DNA from: Clostridiales bacterium UBA4717 | Lineage (GTDB): Bacteria; Bacillota; Clostridia; Oscillospirales; CAG-272 | Reading direction: 5' to 3' | Length of the DNA stretch: 12,159 bases | NCBI GenBank assembly: GCA_002404395.1 | Contig: DHJP01000115.1 | Coordinates: 2,346-14,504 of the forward strand | Shown here: positions 1 to 6,323 of the stretch, piece after piece | Layout of the letters: each line of letters begins with the position of its first letter | How positions within the stretch are numbered: position 1 is the stretch's first letter | The notes under the pieces: model-generated | What the model saw: only the letters and a program-made list of their open reading frames with translations | The model's database searches: none | What the model was told of the DNA's origin: nothing | Translations under genes and position numbers: made by a program

Positions 1-585
1 TTCATGGAGCAGTCTTTCGGAGCCGTCAGCGCAGTTGCCATTTGTGCAAGCGGACTTATGGGCCTGCCGCTGGCTGTTTCGGGATTGCGTGAGCTAAAAA
101 TTCTCAAACGCTTTCGTGTTACGCCGGTCAGTCCGGTATTCGTTCTTGGTGTTGAGCTTTCCATGTATATAGTTTACTGTGCCGTATCCCTTGCGACGCT
201 GTCAGTTGCGGCGCTTTTGTGTGGCGTGCGGTTGCATGGTTCGCTTTTCGCTTTCCTTGGAAGTTGGGCGCTGACTATGTTCTCGACCCTGTCAGTCGGT
301 ATGCTGGTGGGCGGCGTAGCCAAAGATGTTAAACAGGCAAGTGTAATTGCGTCGATCCTCTATTTCCCAATGCTGATCTTCTCCGGCACGACGTTGCCGA
401 TAGAAGTCATGCCGCCGGTAATGCGCAAGCTCGTCAGCTTCTTCCCGCTGACGCAAGGAATAATGATGATGAAAAATACTTTTTTAGGTATCGGGGTGGG
501 CAGCGTTCTGCTGCCGATCTGTGTAATGCTTGGAGTCACTGCGCTTTCCACTGCTTTAGCTGTGCGCTTTTTCCGATGGGAATAA
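1..585 (+). CDS. ABC-2 type transporter permease, C-terminal part (5' end outside window)
   Basis: Membrane-spanning subunit of an ABC exporter that would work with a separate ATPase encoded upstream, outside the window. The reading frame is open from base 1, so the ATG at position 4 is not necessarily the start; about 195 residues of a protein usually near 240-250 are visible. The cytoplasmic segment LRELKILKRFRVTPVSP is typical of the ABC-2 membrane family, linking an early helix to the next. Several hydrophobic helices follow, then the family-typical stretch FSGTTLPIEVMP and a late PLTQG segment before the last helix. The protein ends in a short charged tail (RFFRWE). The substrate cannot be told. 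A TetR gene lies 240 bp downstream and could control this exporter, but that is inference. No clear terminator follows the stop codon. Confidence 0.88.
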   Translation, partial: FMEQSFGAVSAVAICASGLMGLPLAVSGLRELKILKRFRVTPVSPVFVLGVELSMYIVYCAVSLATLSVAALLCGVRLHGSLFAFLGSWALTMFSTLSVGMLVGGVAKDVKQASVIASILYFPMLIFSGTTLPIEVMPPVMRKLVSFFPLTQGIMMMKNTFLGIGVGSVLLPICVMLGVTALSTALAVRFFRWE

Positions 586-700
586 GTCGCACGTGAAGAA
601 AATAATTTCCGAACGTCAGGATCTTTGCTCGTAAAATATACGACGGTTGGCGTTATTCTGTACTGCAGGAAAAAATTTTCTGAAAAATTTTTCAAATCTA

Positions 701-748
701 TTGACAAGTGACCGTTCGGTAACTATAATAGTTACCGAACGGTCACTT
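701..748 (+). promoter_or_regulatory. Consensus promoter inside a perfect 43-bp palindromic TetR-type operator
   Basis: The -35 box TTGACA (701-706) and -10 box TATAAT (724-729) are both perfect consensus with a 17-bp spacer. Bases 706-748 form a perfect inverted repeat with 21-bp arms and one central base. Each arm contains a smaller palindrome, GTGACCGTTCGGTAAC (708-723) and GTTACCGAACGGTCAC (731-746), with centres 23 bp apart, which suggests two dimer sites. Upstream, 669-699 is rich in A and T tracts, like an UP element. The expected transcript start is near 736, inside the operator. Only the + strand has a good -35, so the promoter points to the TetR gene downstream. Autorepression by that TetR protein is the natural inference. 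Confidence 0.9.
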
Positions 749-796
749 AATATAGCTGAATAGCATGAATGTTCAAACAAGTTTAAAATGATTTGA

Positions 797-811
797 GTCG
801 GCTGCGCCGAC
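797..811 (+). other. Short perfect hairpin just before the TetR start
   Basis: GTCGGC (797-802) and GCCGAC (806-811) form a 6-bp GC-rich stem with a TGC loop in the leader of the TetR mRNA. It ends directly before the ATG at 812 and 12 bases before the ATG at 824. It may limit translation or help define which start is used. No T-tract follows, so it is not a terminator. Confidence 0.4.
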
Positions 812-823
812 ATGGAAATTTTT

Positions 824-1441
824 ATGAGCGGAGAAACCAAAGCAAAAATTCCGGAGGTTGCCCTGAAGCTGTTTTCACAGAACGGATACTTAGGCACTTC
901 TATGAATGATATCGCAGCACAGCTCGGAATTACAAAACCGGCTTTGTATAAGCACTACGCGAGCAAGCGGGAAATATTAAAGAGTATTGTTAAGCGTATG
1001 AGCGATATGGACTATGAACGTGCCGAAGAATATGATATGCCCGAGACCGAACCTAACGGTTTTGCGGATGCTTATATGAAAACACCGATAGAAAAGATCC
1101 GCGCATACAGTATTGCGCAGTTTCGTCATTGGACAGAGGAGCCTTTTCCCGCTCGATTTCGTAAGATGATAACGCTTGAGCAGTATCGCGACACAGAAAT
1201 GGCAAAACTTTATCAGAATTATCTTGCGACAGGTCCGACCGAGTATATGGCGGCAATTTTTCGCAAGATGACCGATTCTGACGGAGCCGCTATGCAGTCG
1301 GCGCTTGACTTTTACGGGCCGATGTATCTGCTTTACAGCGTATACGACGGAGCGGATGACAAGGCGGCGGTCATAAAATTGCTTGAAGAGCATATCGATC
1401 GATTTATTTATAAAATGCAATTACGGGAGGGTATAAAATGA
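824..1441 (+). CDS. TetR/AcrR family transcriptional regulator
   Basis: DNA-binding repressor of 205 residues, normal for the family. The N-terminal helix-turn-helix is clear: an amphipathic first helix (KIPEVALKLFSQNGYLGTS), then MNDIAAQLGITKPALYKHYAS around residues 27-47. The rest is the variable ligand-binding and dimer domain, so the inducer cannot be predicted. The start at 824 is chosen because GGAAA (814-818) lies five bases before it. The in-frame ATG at 812, which would add four residues, has no ribosome binding site and follows a hairpin. The gene sits behind the operator-covered promoter at 701-748, which is probably its own target. Its stop overlaps the ATG of the flavodoxin-like gene (ATGA), so the two are translationally coupled. 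It may also control that gene, the GNAT gene and perhaps the upstream exporter. Confidence 0.9.
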   Translation: MSGETKAKIPEVALKLFSQNGYLGTSMNDIAAQLGITKPALYKHYASKREILKSIVKRMSDMDYERAEEYDMPETEPNGFADAYMKTPIEKIRAYSIAQFRHWTEEPFPARFRKMITLEQYRDTEMAKLYQNYLATGPTEYMAAIFRKMTDSDGAAMQSALDFYGPMYLLYSVYDGADDKAAVIKLLEEHIDRFIYKMQLREGIK

Positions 1442-1947
1442 CAGAGGCAATTATTTATACGAGCAATGCCGGAAGCACCGAGAAATATGCAAAACTTTTG
1501 TCGGAGAAAATCGGAGTGCCTGCGTATACGCTGAATGAAGCGTTAAAACTATTACCTTCCAAAACGAAGATCATATATCTCGGCTGGATCATGGCAGGCA
1601 GTATTAAGGGATATTCTTCAGCGGCGAAAAAATATACTGTATGCGCCGTCTGCGGAGTCGGAATGGGGCAGACCGGAACGCAAATCGAAAACGTCTGCAC
1701 AAAAACACACATTCCGAATACGGTACCGCTCTTTACGCTTCAGGGGAATTTTAGTGTTGATAAACTGCATGGCGTATATCGCCTGATGATGAAGCTTATG
1801 GTAAAATTCTCGGTAAAAAGCCTTTTGGAAAAGCCGGATCGCACACCCGAAGAGGACGATATGCTTGATATGATGCTTCACGGAAACGAGCGTGTCAAAG
1901 CGGAAAATTTGAGCGCTGTATTAGCGTGGTGCAACGCGCAGAAATAG
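1438..1947 (+). CDS. Flavodoxin-like domain protein
   Basis: Predicted FMN-binding electron-transfer or redox protein of 169 residues. The N-terminus reads TEAIIYTSNAGSTEKYAKLL: a beta strand followed by a T/S-rich phosphate-binding loop (TSNAGST) and a helix, the usual opening of flavodoxins. A second strand (KTKIIYLGWIMAGS, about residues 42-55) fits the isoalloxazine-contacting loop. The C-terminal third is helical and ends without membrane segments, so it is probably cytoplasmic. The ATG overlaps the TetR stop by four bases, with a GGAGG-like site (GGGAGGGT) just upstream, so it is co-transcribed with the regulator. The redox partner is not in the window. The family is assigned with fair confidence; the specific role is unknown. 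Confidence 0.75.
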   Translation: MTEAIIYTSNAGSTEKYAKLLSEKIGVPAYTLNEALKLLPSKTKIIYLGWIMAGSIKGYSSAAKKYTVCAVCGVGMGQTGTQIENVCTKTHIPNTVPLFTLQGNFSVDKLHGVYRLMMKLMVKFSVKSLLEKPDRTPEEDDMLDMMLHGNERVKAENLSAVLAWCNAQK

Positions 1948-2020
1948 AAATCGGATGAATTTACAACAGTGTGCCGAAGCGGTGCGTTATAAGCACGTTT
2001 ATAGCTATGAGGAGAAAAAT

Positions 2021-2647
2021 ATGTCTGAAAACAATATTAACATTCGCCTTGAAACCAAAGACGATTATCGAAAGGTCGAGGATCTGACGCGGGAGGCATT
2101 TTGGAATGTATATCGCCCGGGCTGCATGGAGCACTACGTGTTGCATTGCTATCGCGACGACCCCGCATTTGTACCCGAGCTTGATTTTGTGATGGAGAAA
2201 GACGGCAAGCTGATCGGTCAGGTCATATATGTGCGTTCTGAAATTTTATGTGACGATGGACAAAAACTGCCTATAATGACTTTCGGCCCCATCGGAATTT
2301 TACCCGCATACAAGCGTCAGGGATACGGAAAGCGGTTGCTTGATTATTCCATGGAGAAAGCGCGTGAAATGGGCGCAAATGCGCTCGCTATTACCGGAAA
2401 TATTCTGTTTTACGGCAAGTCCGGCTTCGTGCCTGCCAAGACAAGGGGCGTTCGTTACGCCGATGATCCCGAAGCGGATTATTTTCTCATTAAGGAGCTG
2501 ACTCCGGGTTTTCTTGACGGTATATCTGGTACATATAAAGACCCGGAGGGATATTTTGTTTGTGAAAAAGATCCGGATGACTTTGAACGGTTTGAAGCGA
2601 CTTTTCCGAAAAAGGAAAAGCTGAAGCTGCCGGGACAGTTGTTTTGA
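2021..2647 (+). CDS. GNAT family N-acetyltransferase
   Basis: Acetyl-CoA-dependent N-acetyltransferase of 208 residues; the acceptor is unknown. The core GNAT signature is visible: strand beta-4 (LPIMTFGPIGILPAY, residues 83-97), then the pyrophosphate-binding loop KRQGYGKRLL (98-107) and its helix, then ALAITGN and the late motif FYGKSGFVPA (130-139). The start at 2021 is preferred because GAGGAG lies 6-11 bases upstream. An in-frame ATG at 1955 would add 22 residues but lacks a ribosome binding site. The C-terminal 60 residues (DYFLIKELTPGFLDGISGTY onwards) match the extension common in Clostridia members of this group. It lies 73 bp after the flavodoxin-like gene with no terminator between, so it is probably the third gene of the TetR-led operon. 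Confidence 0.88.
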   Translation: MSENNINIRLETKDDYRKVEDLTREAFWNVYRPGCMEHYVLHCYRDDPAFVPELDFVMEKDGKLIGQVIYVRSEILCDDGQKLPIMTFGPIGILPAYKRQGYGKRLLDYSMEKAREMGANALAITGNILFYGKSGFVPAKTRGVRYADDPEADYFLIKELTPGFLDGISGTYKDPEGYFVCEKDPDDFERFEATFPKKEKLKLPGQLF

Positions 2648-2668
2648 TCAAATTTTTAATGTTTATTC

Positions 2669-2730
2669 TTGACACACGAAGATCATTGATGTATAATAAC
2701 ATTGCGTTATACATAACACAATGTTATTAT
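2669..2730 (+). promoter_or_regulatory. Consensus promoter plus imperfect 38-bp operator for the second TetR gene
   Basis: TTGACA (2669-2674) and TATAAT (2692-2697) are perfect boxes with a 17-bp spacer. From inside the -10 box to beyond the likely transcript start (about 2704) runs an inverted repeat, 2693-2730, in which 17 of 19 base pairs match. Its outer arms contain AATAACATTG and CAATGTTATT, and its centre is GTTATACATAAC. This layout would block promoter opening and escape, so it is a likely autoregulatory site for the TetR protein starting at 2745. Confidence 0.85.
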
Positions 2731-2744
2731 TGGGAGGCGGACTT

Positions 2745-3350
2745 ATGCCGGCGTCAAAAAAAGTGTCAAGGGAAGAAATTGTCGATGCGGCGGTGGACGT
2801 ATTGCGCGAGGGCGGATTTTCGGCGATAAATGCCAGAAGTGTTGCAAAAAAACTCGGATGTTCCACGCAACCGATCTATTTTTCATTTCGTAACATGGCG
2901 GAACTCAAATCTGCGCTGACCGAGCGCGCGATCTGTAAGCATACTCAGCGCGTCCGTGATTCGTTGCAGGCGCATGAGGGAAATGACAGCCGTTACAGCA
3001 GCTACGGTATGGGATTTGTGAAATTTGCCGCGGAAGAAAAACAGCTTTTCAGATGGCTTTATATTGAGGGAGAGCAGCTCGGGGCTTATCAAAATGATGT
3101 GCTTTTTCCCGAAGCGATCCGAACTATCGTCGATGAATTCGGTTACAGCGAAGAAACAGCCGAAAATTTTCATCGGGATATGGTTTATTATTCCTACGGG
3201 CTTGCGATTCTTGCCAATACGGATCATCTTAAACTGACGGAGTCCGAGCTTCGCGAGGCCTTCCGAAGAGAATTCCGCGCATTGATCGCAATTTACGGAA
3301 AACCGACAAAGCTTCCCGGCTTTGCAGTGAAAGCGGGGGTGGTGCTGTGA
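2745..3350 (+). CDS. TetR/AcrR family transcriptional regulator (second)
   Basis: Repressor of 201 residues. Helix 1 is VSREEIVDAAVDVLREGGFS and the helix-turn-helix is INARSVAKKLGCSTQPIYFSFRN (about residues 27-49), followed by AELKSAL, all typical of the family. The C-terminal domain is not diagnostic of a ligand. The start at 2745 has a strong GGGAGG seven bases upstream (2732-2737). The ATG at 2721 lies in the operator and would have no binding site. Stop and next start overlap (GTGA at 3347-3350), which ties it to the small membrane protein. It differs strongly from the first TetR protein, and its operator sequence is unrelated, so the two probably answer to different signals. Confidence 0.9.
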   Translation: MPASKKVSREEIVDAAVDVLREGGFSAINARSVAKKLGCSTQPIYFSFRNMAELKSALTERAICKHTQRVRDSLQAHEGNDSRYSSYGMGFVKFAAEEKQLFRWLYIEGEQLGAYQNDVLFPEAIRTIVDEFGYSEETAENFHRDMVYYSYGLAILANTDHLKLTESELREAFRREFRALIAIYGKPTKLPGFAVKAGVVL

Positions 3351-3808
3351 ATATGAAGCTGTCGTTTTCATTTGTGGGAATTATTGTATTTGCGCTGCCT
3401 ATGTTTGTCAATATTGCTTACGTGATTTTTCCGCCGTCGGGAGCCTTCGGAGCTGACAAAGTTGTCACGCGATGGGTGGAGATCGTTGAAAGCGTAAGTC
3501 GGATCGTATATCTGATTTTGCTGACATTGTTGGTGGATCAAAAAAAGTTGAACACTCAAAGTGTGTGGCTTATAGCCGCAGTTATATTTTTGTGTTTGTA
3601 TTATCTTGTCTGGATACGTTACTTTGCAGGCGGGCGCGATGCGGCTTTGCTCGGAAAAGCATTTCTGTTTGTGCCGCTCCCGCTTGCAATTTTTCCGGTG
3701 CTTTATTATCTGTGCGCCGCGATCTGGATGGGAAATTATCCCGCGGCGGCGGTTATGCTTATCTTCGGCGCGGCACACATTACGGTGTCGGTACAGTCGT
3801 TCCGCTGA
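3347..3808 (+). CDS. Small integral membrane protein of unknown function
   Basis: Protein of 153 residues with about five predicted hydrophobic helices (roughly residues 7-28, 47-63, 73-92, 104-124 and 131-149) and short loops. It has no recognisable catalytic motif and no signal peptide distinct from helix 1. I do not recognise a named family. Translation most likely starts at GTG 3347, which overlaps the TetR stop codon; GGGGGTGG upstream serves as binding site. ATG 3353 is the alternative and would remove two residues. The tight overlap suggests it is the main target or effector gene of the TetR regulator, perhaps in membrane stress or small-molecule tolerance, but that is inference from gene order alone. 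Confidence 0.7.
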   Translation: MNMKLSFSFVGIIVFALPMFVNIAYVIFPPSGAFGADKVVTRWVEIVESVSRIVYLILLTLLVDQKKLNTQSVWLIAAVIFLCLYYLVWIRYFAGGRDAALLGKAFLFVPLPLAIFPVLYYLCAAIWMGNYPAAAVMLIFGAAHITVSVQSFR

Positions 3809-3912
3809 GTTTCGTCGGATAATGCGGGATAAACGGCGGTTTAAAGTATTAAAACATGGTAAGCACGGCGCGTAATTTGCGCCTGAACAATTAGAAATAC
3901 GGAGACAAAAGC

Positions 3913-4905
3913 ATGAGTGAATTACGGGCGAGAGTCATATCTCAGGAAAAGGGACTTTATAAAATAAGCAACGGAACAGAAGTGAAGTCGGCGTCGGTGT
4001 CGGGTAAATACAGATACGGTGCGCAAACGGTTTCGGACTATCCCGCGGTAGGGGACTATGTTATCGCCGAATGGCAGGAAGGCGACAGCAATGCCGTGAT
4101 CATGGAATTATTTCCGCGAAAGAGCTGTTTTATAAGAAAGTCGGCGGGTAAAGATAAGCAGGAACAGGTGGTTGCCGCCAATATTGATATCGTGTTTATC
4201 TGTATGTCGCTTAACCGGAATTTCAATCTCAGACGCCTTGAAAGGTATCTTTCAATAGCTTACGACAGCGGAGCGAGCCCGGTGATCGTTTTGACAAAAT
4301 CCGATATTTGCCCCGATGTGGAAGCCAAAATACGTGAAGTGGAAAATATCGCTCAGGGTGCGGATGTGTTGGCGATATCATCGCTTGCGGGGGACTATGA
4401 GGCGGTCATGAAGTATATACTTTCGGGTAAAACCGTTGCGTTCATCGGTTCTTCCGGTGTCGGAAAGTCTACGCTGATCAACAAGCTTATCGGTAAAGAC
4501 AGTCTCGCCACGCATGAGATCGGAAACGAAGACAAAGGGCGGCACACAACGACGCACAGAGAGCTGATCGCTCTTCGGAACGGCGCATTTGTTATTGACA
4601 CGCCGGGTATGCGCGAGCTTGGAATGTGGGACAGTGGAGACGGCATTGATATAGCCTTTGCGGATATAGAGGAACTTGCTCAAAAATGTAAGTTCTCGGA
4701 TTGCAGGCATATGGCGGAGCCGGGGTGTGCTGTTCTTAAGGCAGTAGAGGATGGTAAGCTTGACGCCGCCCGTCTTGAATCATATCGGAAGCTGAAAGCC
4801 GAAAACAAATATGCGGCGGATAACAGCCGATATCTTGAAGCCAAACGAACGAAGTTCAAAGAGATTGCAAAACTCAATAAATCAAACAGAGCAAACAGGC
4901 ATTGA
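3913..4905 (+). CDS. rsgA: Ribosome small subunit-dependent GTPase A (RsgA/YloQ)
   Basis: Circularly permuted GTPase that acts in late maturation of the 30S ribosomal subunit. Its 330 residues show all parts in the expected order: an N-terminal OB-fold (about 1-75, including GDYVIAEW); G4 TKSD (128-131); G5 near ISS (155-157); G1 P-loop GSSGVGKST (179-187); switch region with HTTTHRE (211-217); G3 DTPG (229-232); and a C-terminal zinc site with Cys259, Cys264, His266 and Cys272 (spacing C-x4-C-x-H-x5-C). The lysine- and asparagine-rich tail is normal. No essential residue is missing. The start is supported by GGAG at 3901-3904. No convincing promoter was found in the 104 bp before it, so it may depend on upstream transcription or a weak promoter. 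A terminator lies at 5169-5209. Confidence 0.97.
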   Translation: MSELRARVISQEKGLYKISNGTEVKSASVSGKYRYGAQTVSDYPAVGDYVIAEWQEGDSNAVIMELFPRKSCFIRKSAGKDKQEQVVAANIDIVFICMSLNRNFNLRRLERYLSIAYDSGASPVIVLTKSDICPDVEAKIREVENIAQGADVLAISSLAGDYEAVMKYILSGKTVAFIGSSGVGKSTLINKLIGKDSLATHEIGNEDKGRHTTTHRELIALRNGAFVIDTPGMRELGMWDSGDGIDIAFADIEELAQKCKFSDCRHMAEPGCAVLKAVEDGKLDAARLESYRKLKAENKYAADNSRYLEAKRTKFKEIAKLNKSNRANRH

Positions 4906-4928
4906 TGATAAAGCATTTTGCCTAATTC

Positions 4929-5141
4929 ATGACATTGCCGGAGGTTACGGTTGCAAGCTGTACCTTCAAAGGCGGATATCATCTGATTACCGAAGTGTAT
5001 GCCGCCGTTGCCGCGTGGCTCGATGCAAACGGATATGAAAGCGCAGGTCCGATGTTCAATATCTACCACGTCAGCCCGCACGAAACAAATGATCCTAATG
5101 AATTTGTTACCGAAGTTTGTTATCCGGTGAAAAAGAAATGA
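4929..5141 (+). pseudogene. C-terminal remnant of a GyrI-like / AraC effector-binding domain
   Basis: The 70 codons end in features typical of the last half of GyrI-like small-molecule-binding domains: a helix with AAVAAWLDANGYESAGP, the strand IYHVSP, then a DPNEFVTEVCYPVKK ending. A full domain has about 150-160 residues; here the first half is absent. An in-frame stop (TAA 4923-4925) lies just upstream, and no ribosome binding site precedes the ATG. It lies only 23 bp after rsgA and before that gene's terminator. I infer a decayed or recombination-truncated gene. A short functional protein is possible but less likely. Confidence 0.65.
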
Positions 5142-5168
5142 TTCAGATCCGCCGGTGCGATCGAAAGG

Positions 5169-5209
5169 TTGCACCCCACCTCAGAAATGAGGCGGGGTGC
5201 AATTTTTTT
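5169..5209 (+). terminator. Intrinsic terminator after rsgA and the GyrI remnant
   Basis: Arms GCACCCCACCTC (5171-5182) and GAGGCGGGGTGC (5189-5200) pair with a single A-C mismatch around an AGAAAT loop. The pairing extends by TT/AA, and a run of seven T follows (5203-5209). It is strong and points in the + direction; the GC-rich stem is also symmetric enough to act weakly on the other strand. Confidence 0.95.
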
Positions 5210-5329
5210 AGGCTCGGCTTGTCAAAAAGATAACGCAGAGTCCGCAGATAAAGCGGTATGAAATAATTTTTGAGGAATACACTCGCTCAATAATTGCGTG
5301 AAAACGTTCGTATTTCGGGTAGTTTTAAT

Positions 5330-5367
5330 TTGCATATAGCAAAATTTAAAAAGCATATTGCAAAATT
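5330..5367 (+). repeat. Two near-identical 15-bp direct repeats 21 bp apart overlapping a -35 box
   Basis: GCATATAGCAAAATT (5332-5346) and GCATATTGCAAAATT (5353-5367) differ at one base and are spaced by two helical turns. Each lies in a partly palindromic context (TTGC-ATATA-GCAA and AGC-ATAT-TGC). The second copy covers the -35 box of the promoter at 5358-5386. This geometry fits a pair of sites for one unknown regulator. Confidence 0.5.
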
Positions 5368-5386
5368 CTGACGCTTGTGATACAAT
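5358..5386 (+). promoter_or_regulatory. Promoter with extended -10 in the 5211-5687 gene-free stretch
   Basis: TTGCAA (5358-5363), a 17-bp spacer and TACAAT (5381-5386), with the extended -10 TGA directly before it (5378-5380). The expected transcript start is near 5393. It lies about 300 bp upstream of the ATC-hydrolase-like gene and would give either a long leader or a separate RNA ending at the hairpin at 5549-5573. Confidence 0.65.
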
Positions 5387-5392
5387 ACAGTT

Positions 5393-5573
5393 GTATAAAA
5401 ATTTTTACCGCAGTCCGAAACTGTTTGCTTTGCCGTGCGCGGAGCCTGAATTTGCGGTGTTTCAGATTGTAATGATTGTGGTGAAATTGCTCTGTTTGTG
5501 TGCTTGTACAACAGTGCGATGAATGAAAAGACTTTGTAAAGATGATCGAAAAGCTGCCTGTGTGCAGCTTTTT
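5393..5573 (+). ncRNA. Candidate structured leader or small RNA (about 180 nt)
   Basis: Between a promoter and a terminator-like hairpin there is no open frame with a ribosome binding site. Possible internal stems include ACCGCA (5407-5412) with TGCGGT (5453-5458), and CTGAA (5446-5450) with TTCAG (5461-5465); these two compete in part. I do not recognise a known RNA family. It may be an independent small RNA, or a leader whose terminator controls the gene pair at 5688-7030. Confidence 0.35.
5549..5573 (+). terminator. Terminator-like hairpin or attenuator
   Basis: AAAAGCTGC (5549-5557) pairs perfectly with GCAGCTTTT (5564-5572) around a six-base loop; the strand ends in five T (5569-5573). 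The stem core is six GC-rich pairs, so termination is likely but perhaps incomplete. It stands 115 bp before the next gene start. Confidence 0.6.
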
Positions 5574-5582
5574 AGAAAACAT

Positions 5583-5604
5583 GAAGTTAGCAAAAGCTAA
5601 CTTC
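5583..5604 (+). other. Perfect 9-bp stem-loop downstream of the attenuator-like hairpin
   Basis: GAAGTTAGC (5583-5591), loop AAAA, GCTAACTTC (5596-5604). No T-tract follows. The segment AAAAGCT inside it (5592-5598) repeats the 5' arm of the previous hairpin (5549-5555), so the two structures could compete for the same AGCTTTT partner (5566-5572). Confidence 0.5.
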
Positions 5605-5687
5605 GCATGAGCATGAAAAGCGCAACAGTGTTGCATTTATACGATGACCTTGACGGTCGGGATGCAGAGAGAAATGGAGAGATCGGT

Positions 5688-6323
5688 ATGAAATATGCGG
5701 GTATGCCCATGGGTATGTGGGCACTGTTTGGAAGATCGTTCAGGAAACAATTGACGGCGGTGTTCGGCTATACCGCAGATGAAGCAAACGCAATTACCGA
5801 AAAAGCAAAGCCGAAATACAAGGAAATAATCCGCACTCTGCCCGAATTTGAAAAAGCCGATCGCTTCAAAATGAATATCGTAAACTGTGCCATGATAGGC
5901 GCGTTCATTCTTGCAATGCCAAAGCGGCCGGACGTTGAACGGCTGACAAAATACTATGCCGAAGCTATGATGACAAAGCCGATGAAGTGGTTTTGCCGCA
6001 TGAGCGGGAAAACCAAATACACGGAAAAAGATATTGCCGGAATGAAGGCGACTGCCGCACTGAAAGCCGCCGACCGTAATCCCTATTCGTGGAACATGGA
6101 TTTTTACGAATATCCAGACGGAAGCGGTTATGAGGGACGTTTTACAAAATGCGGAATCTGTGTGCTTATGAAAAAGCTCGGACTTTATGAGCTTACGCCT
6201 GCGTTGTGTCAGCTCGATTATACAATGAGCGAGGCGGGCGGTGCGACGGAATTTGTGCGTGAATATACGCTTGCTTCAGGCGGTCCGTACTGTGACTGCG
6301 GATATAGGAGAAAAAACATATGA
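5688..6323 (+). CDS. L-2-amino-thiazoline-4-carboxylic acid (ATC) hydrolase-like protein
   Basis: Protein of 211 residues. The C-terminal part carries the pattern of the ATC hydrolase family: FTKCGICVLMKKLGLYELTP (152-171), then ALCQLDYTMSEAGG, then a final R-x-Y-T-L-A-S-GG-x-YCDCGYR block. Conserved cysteines are Cys155, Cys158, Cys174, Cys202 and Cys204. The founding Pseudomonas enzyme opens the thiazoline ring of ATC to N-carbamoyl-cysteine on the way to L-cysteine. Many Clostridia carry distant relatives whose substrate is unproven, so only the family is called. The start at 5688 is chosen for GGAGAG six bases upstream; the in-frame ATG at 5607 would add 27 residues with no binding site. 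It has no membrane segment. It overlaps the next gene by four bases (ATGA). Confidence 0.78.
   Translation: MKYAGMPMGMWALFGRSFRKQLTAVFGYTADEANAITEKAKPKYKEIIRTLPEFEKADRFKMNIVNCAMIGAFILAMPKRPDVERLTKYYAEAMMTKPMKWFCRMSGKTKYTEKDIAGMKATAALKAADRNPYSWNMDFYEYPDGSGYEGRFTKCGICVLMKKLGLYELTPALCQLDYTMSEAGGATEFVREYTLASGGPYCDCGYRRKNI

Noticed and set aside
669..699. A/T-rich repeats as terminator of the ABC permease gene
   Set aside because: No GC-containing stem; the stretch fits better as an UP-like element of the following promoter.
812..823. First TetR gene starting at 812
   Set aside because: Only four extra residues, no binding site and a hairpin ending at 811; kept as an alternative, not the call.
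1955..2020. Longer N-terminus for the GNAT protein starting at 1955
   Set aside because: No ribosome binding site there; GAGGAG precedes the ATG at 2021, where the family's homology begins.
2883..3371. 162-codon minus-strand open frame opposite the second TetR gene
   Set aside because: The + strand encodes a clear TetR protein with promoter and binding site; the minus frame shows no family pattern.
3867..3883. GGCGC/GCGCC hairpin before rsgA as a terminator
   Set aside because: Only five base pairs and no T-tract, so no support for termination.
4811..5038. Open frame across the rsgA end and GyrI remnant in another frame
   Set aside because: Out-of-frame shadow of rsgA with no recognisable protein pattern or binding site.
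5607..5687. Longer N-terminus for the ATC-hydrolase-like protein starting at 5607
   Set aside because: The ATG directly follows a stem-loop without a ribosome binding site; ATG 5688 has GGAGAG at good distance.
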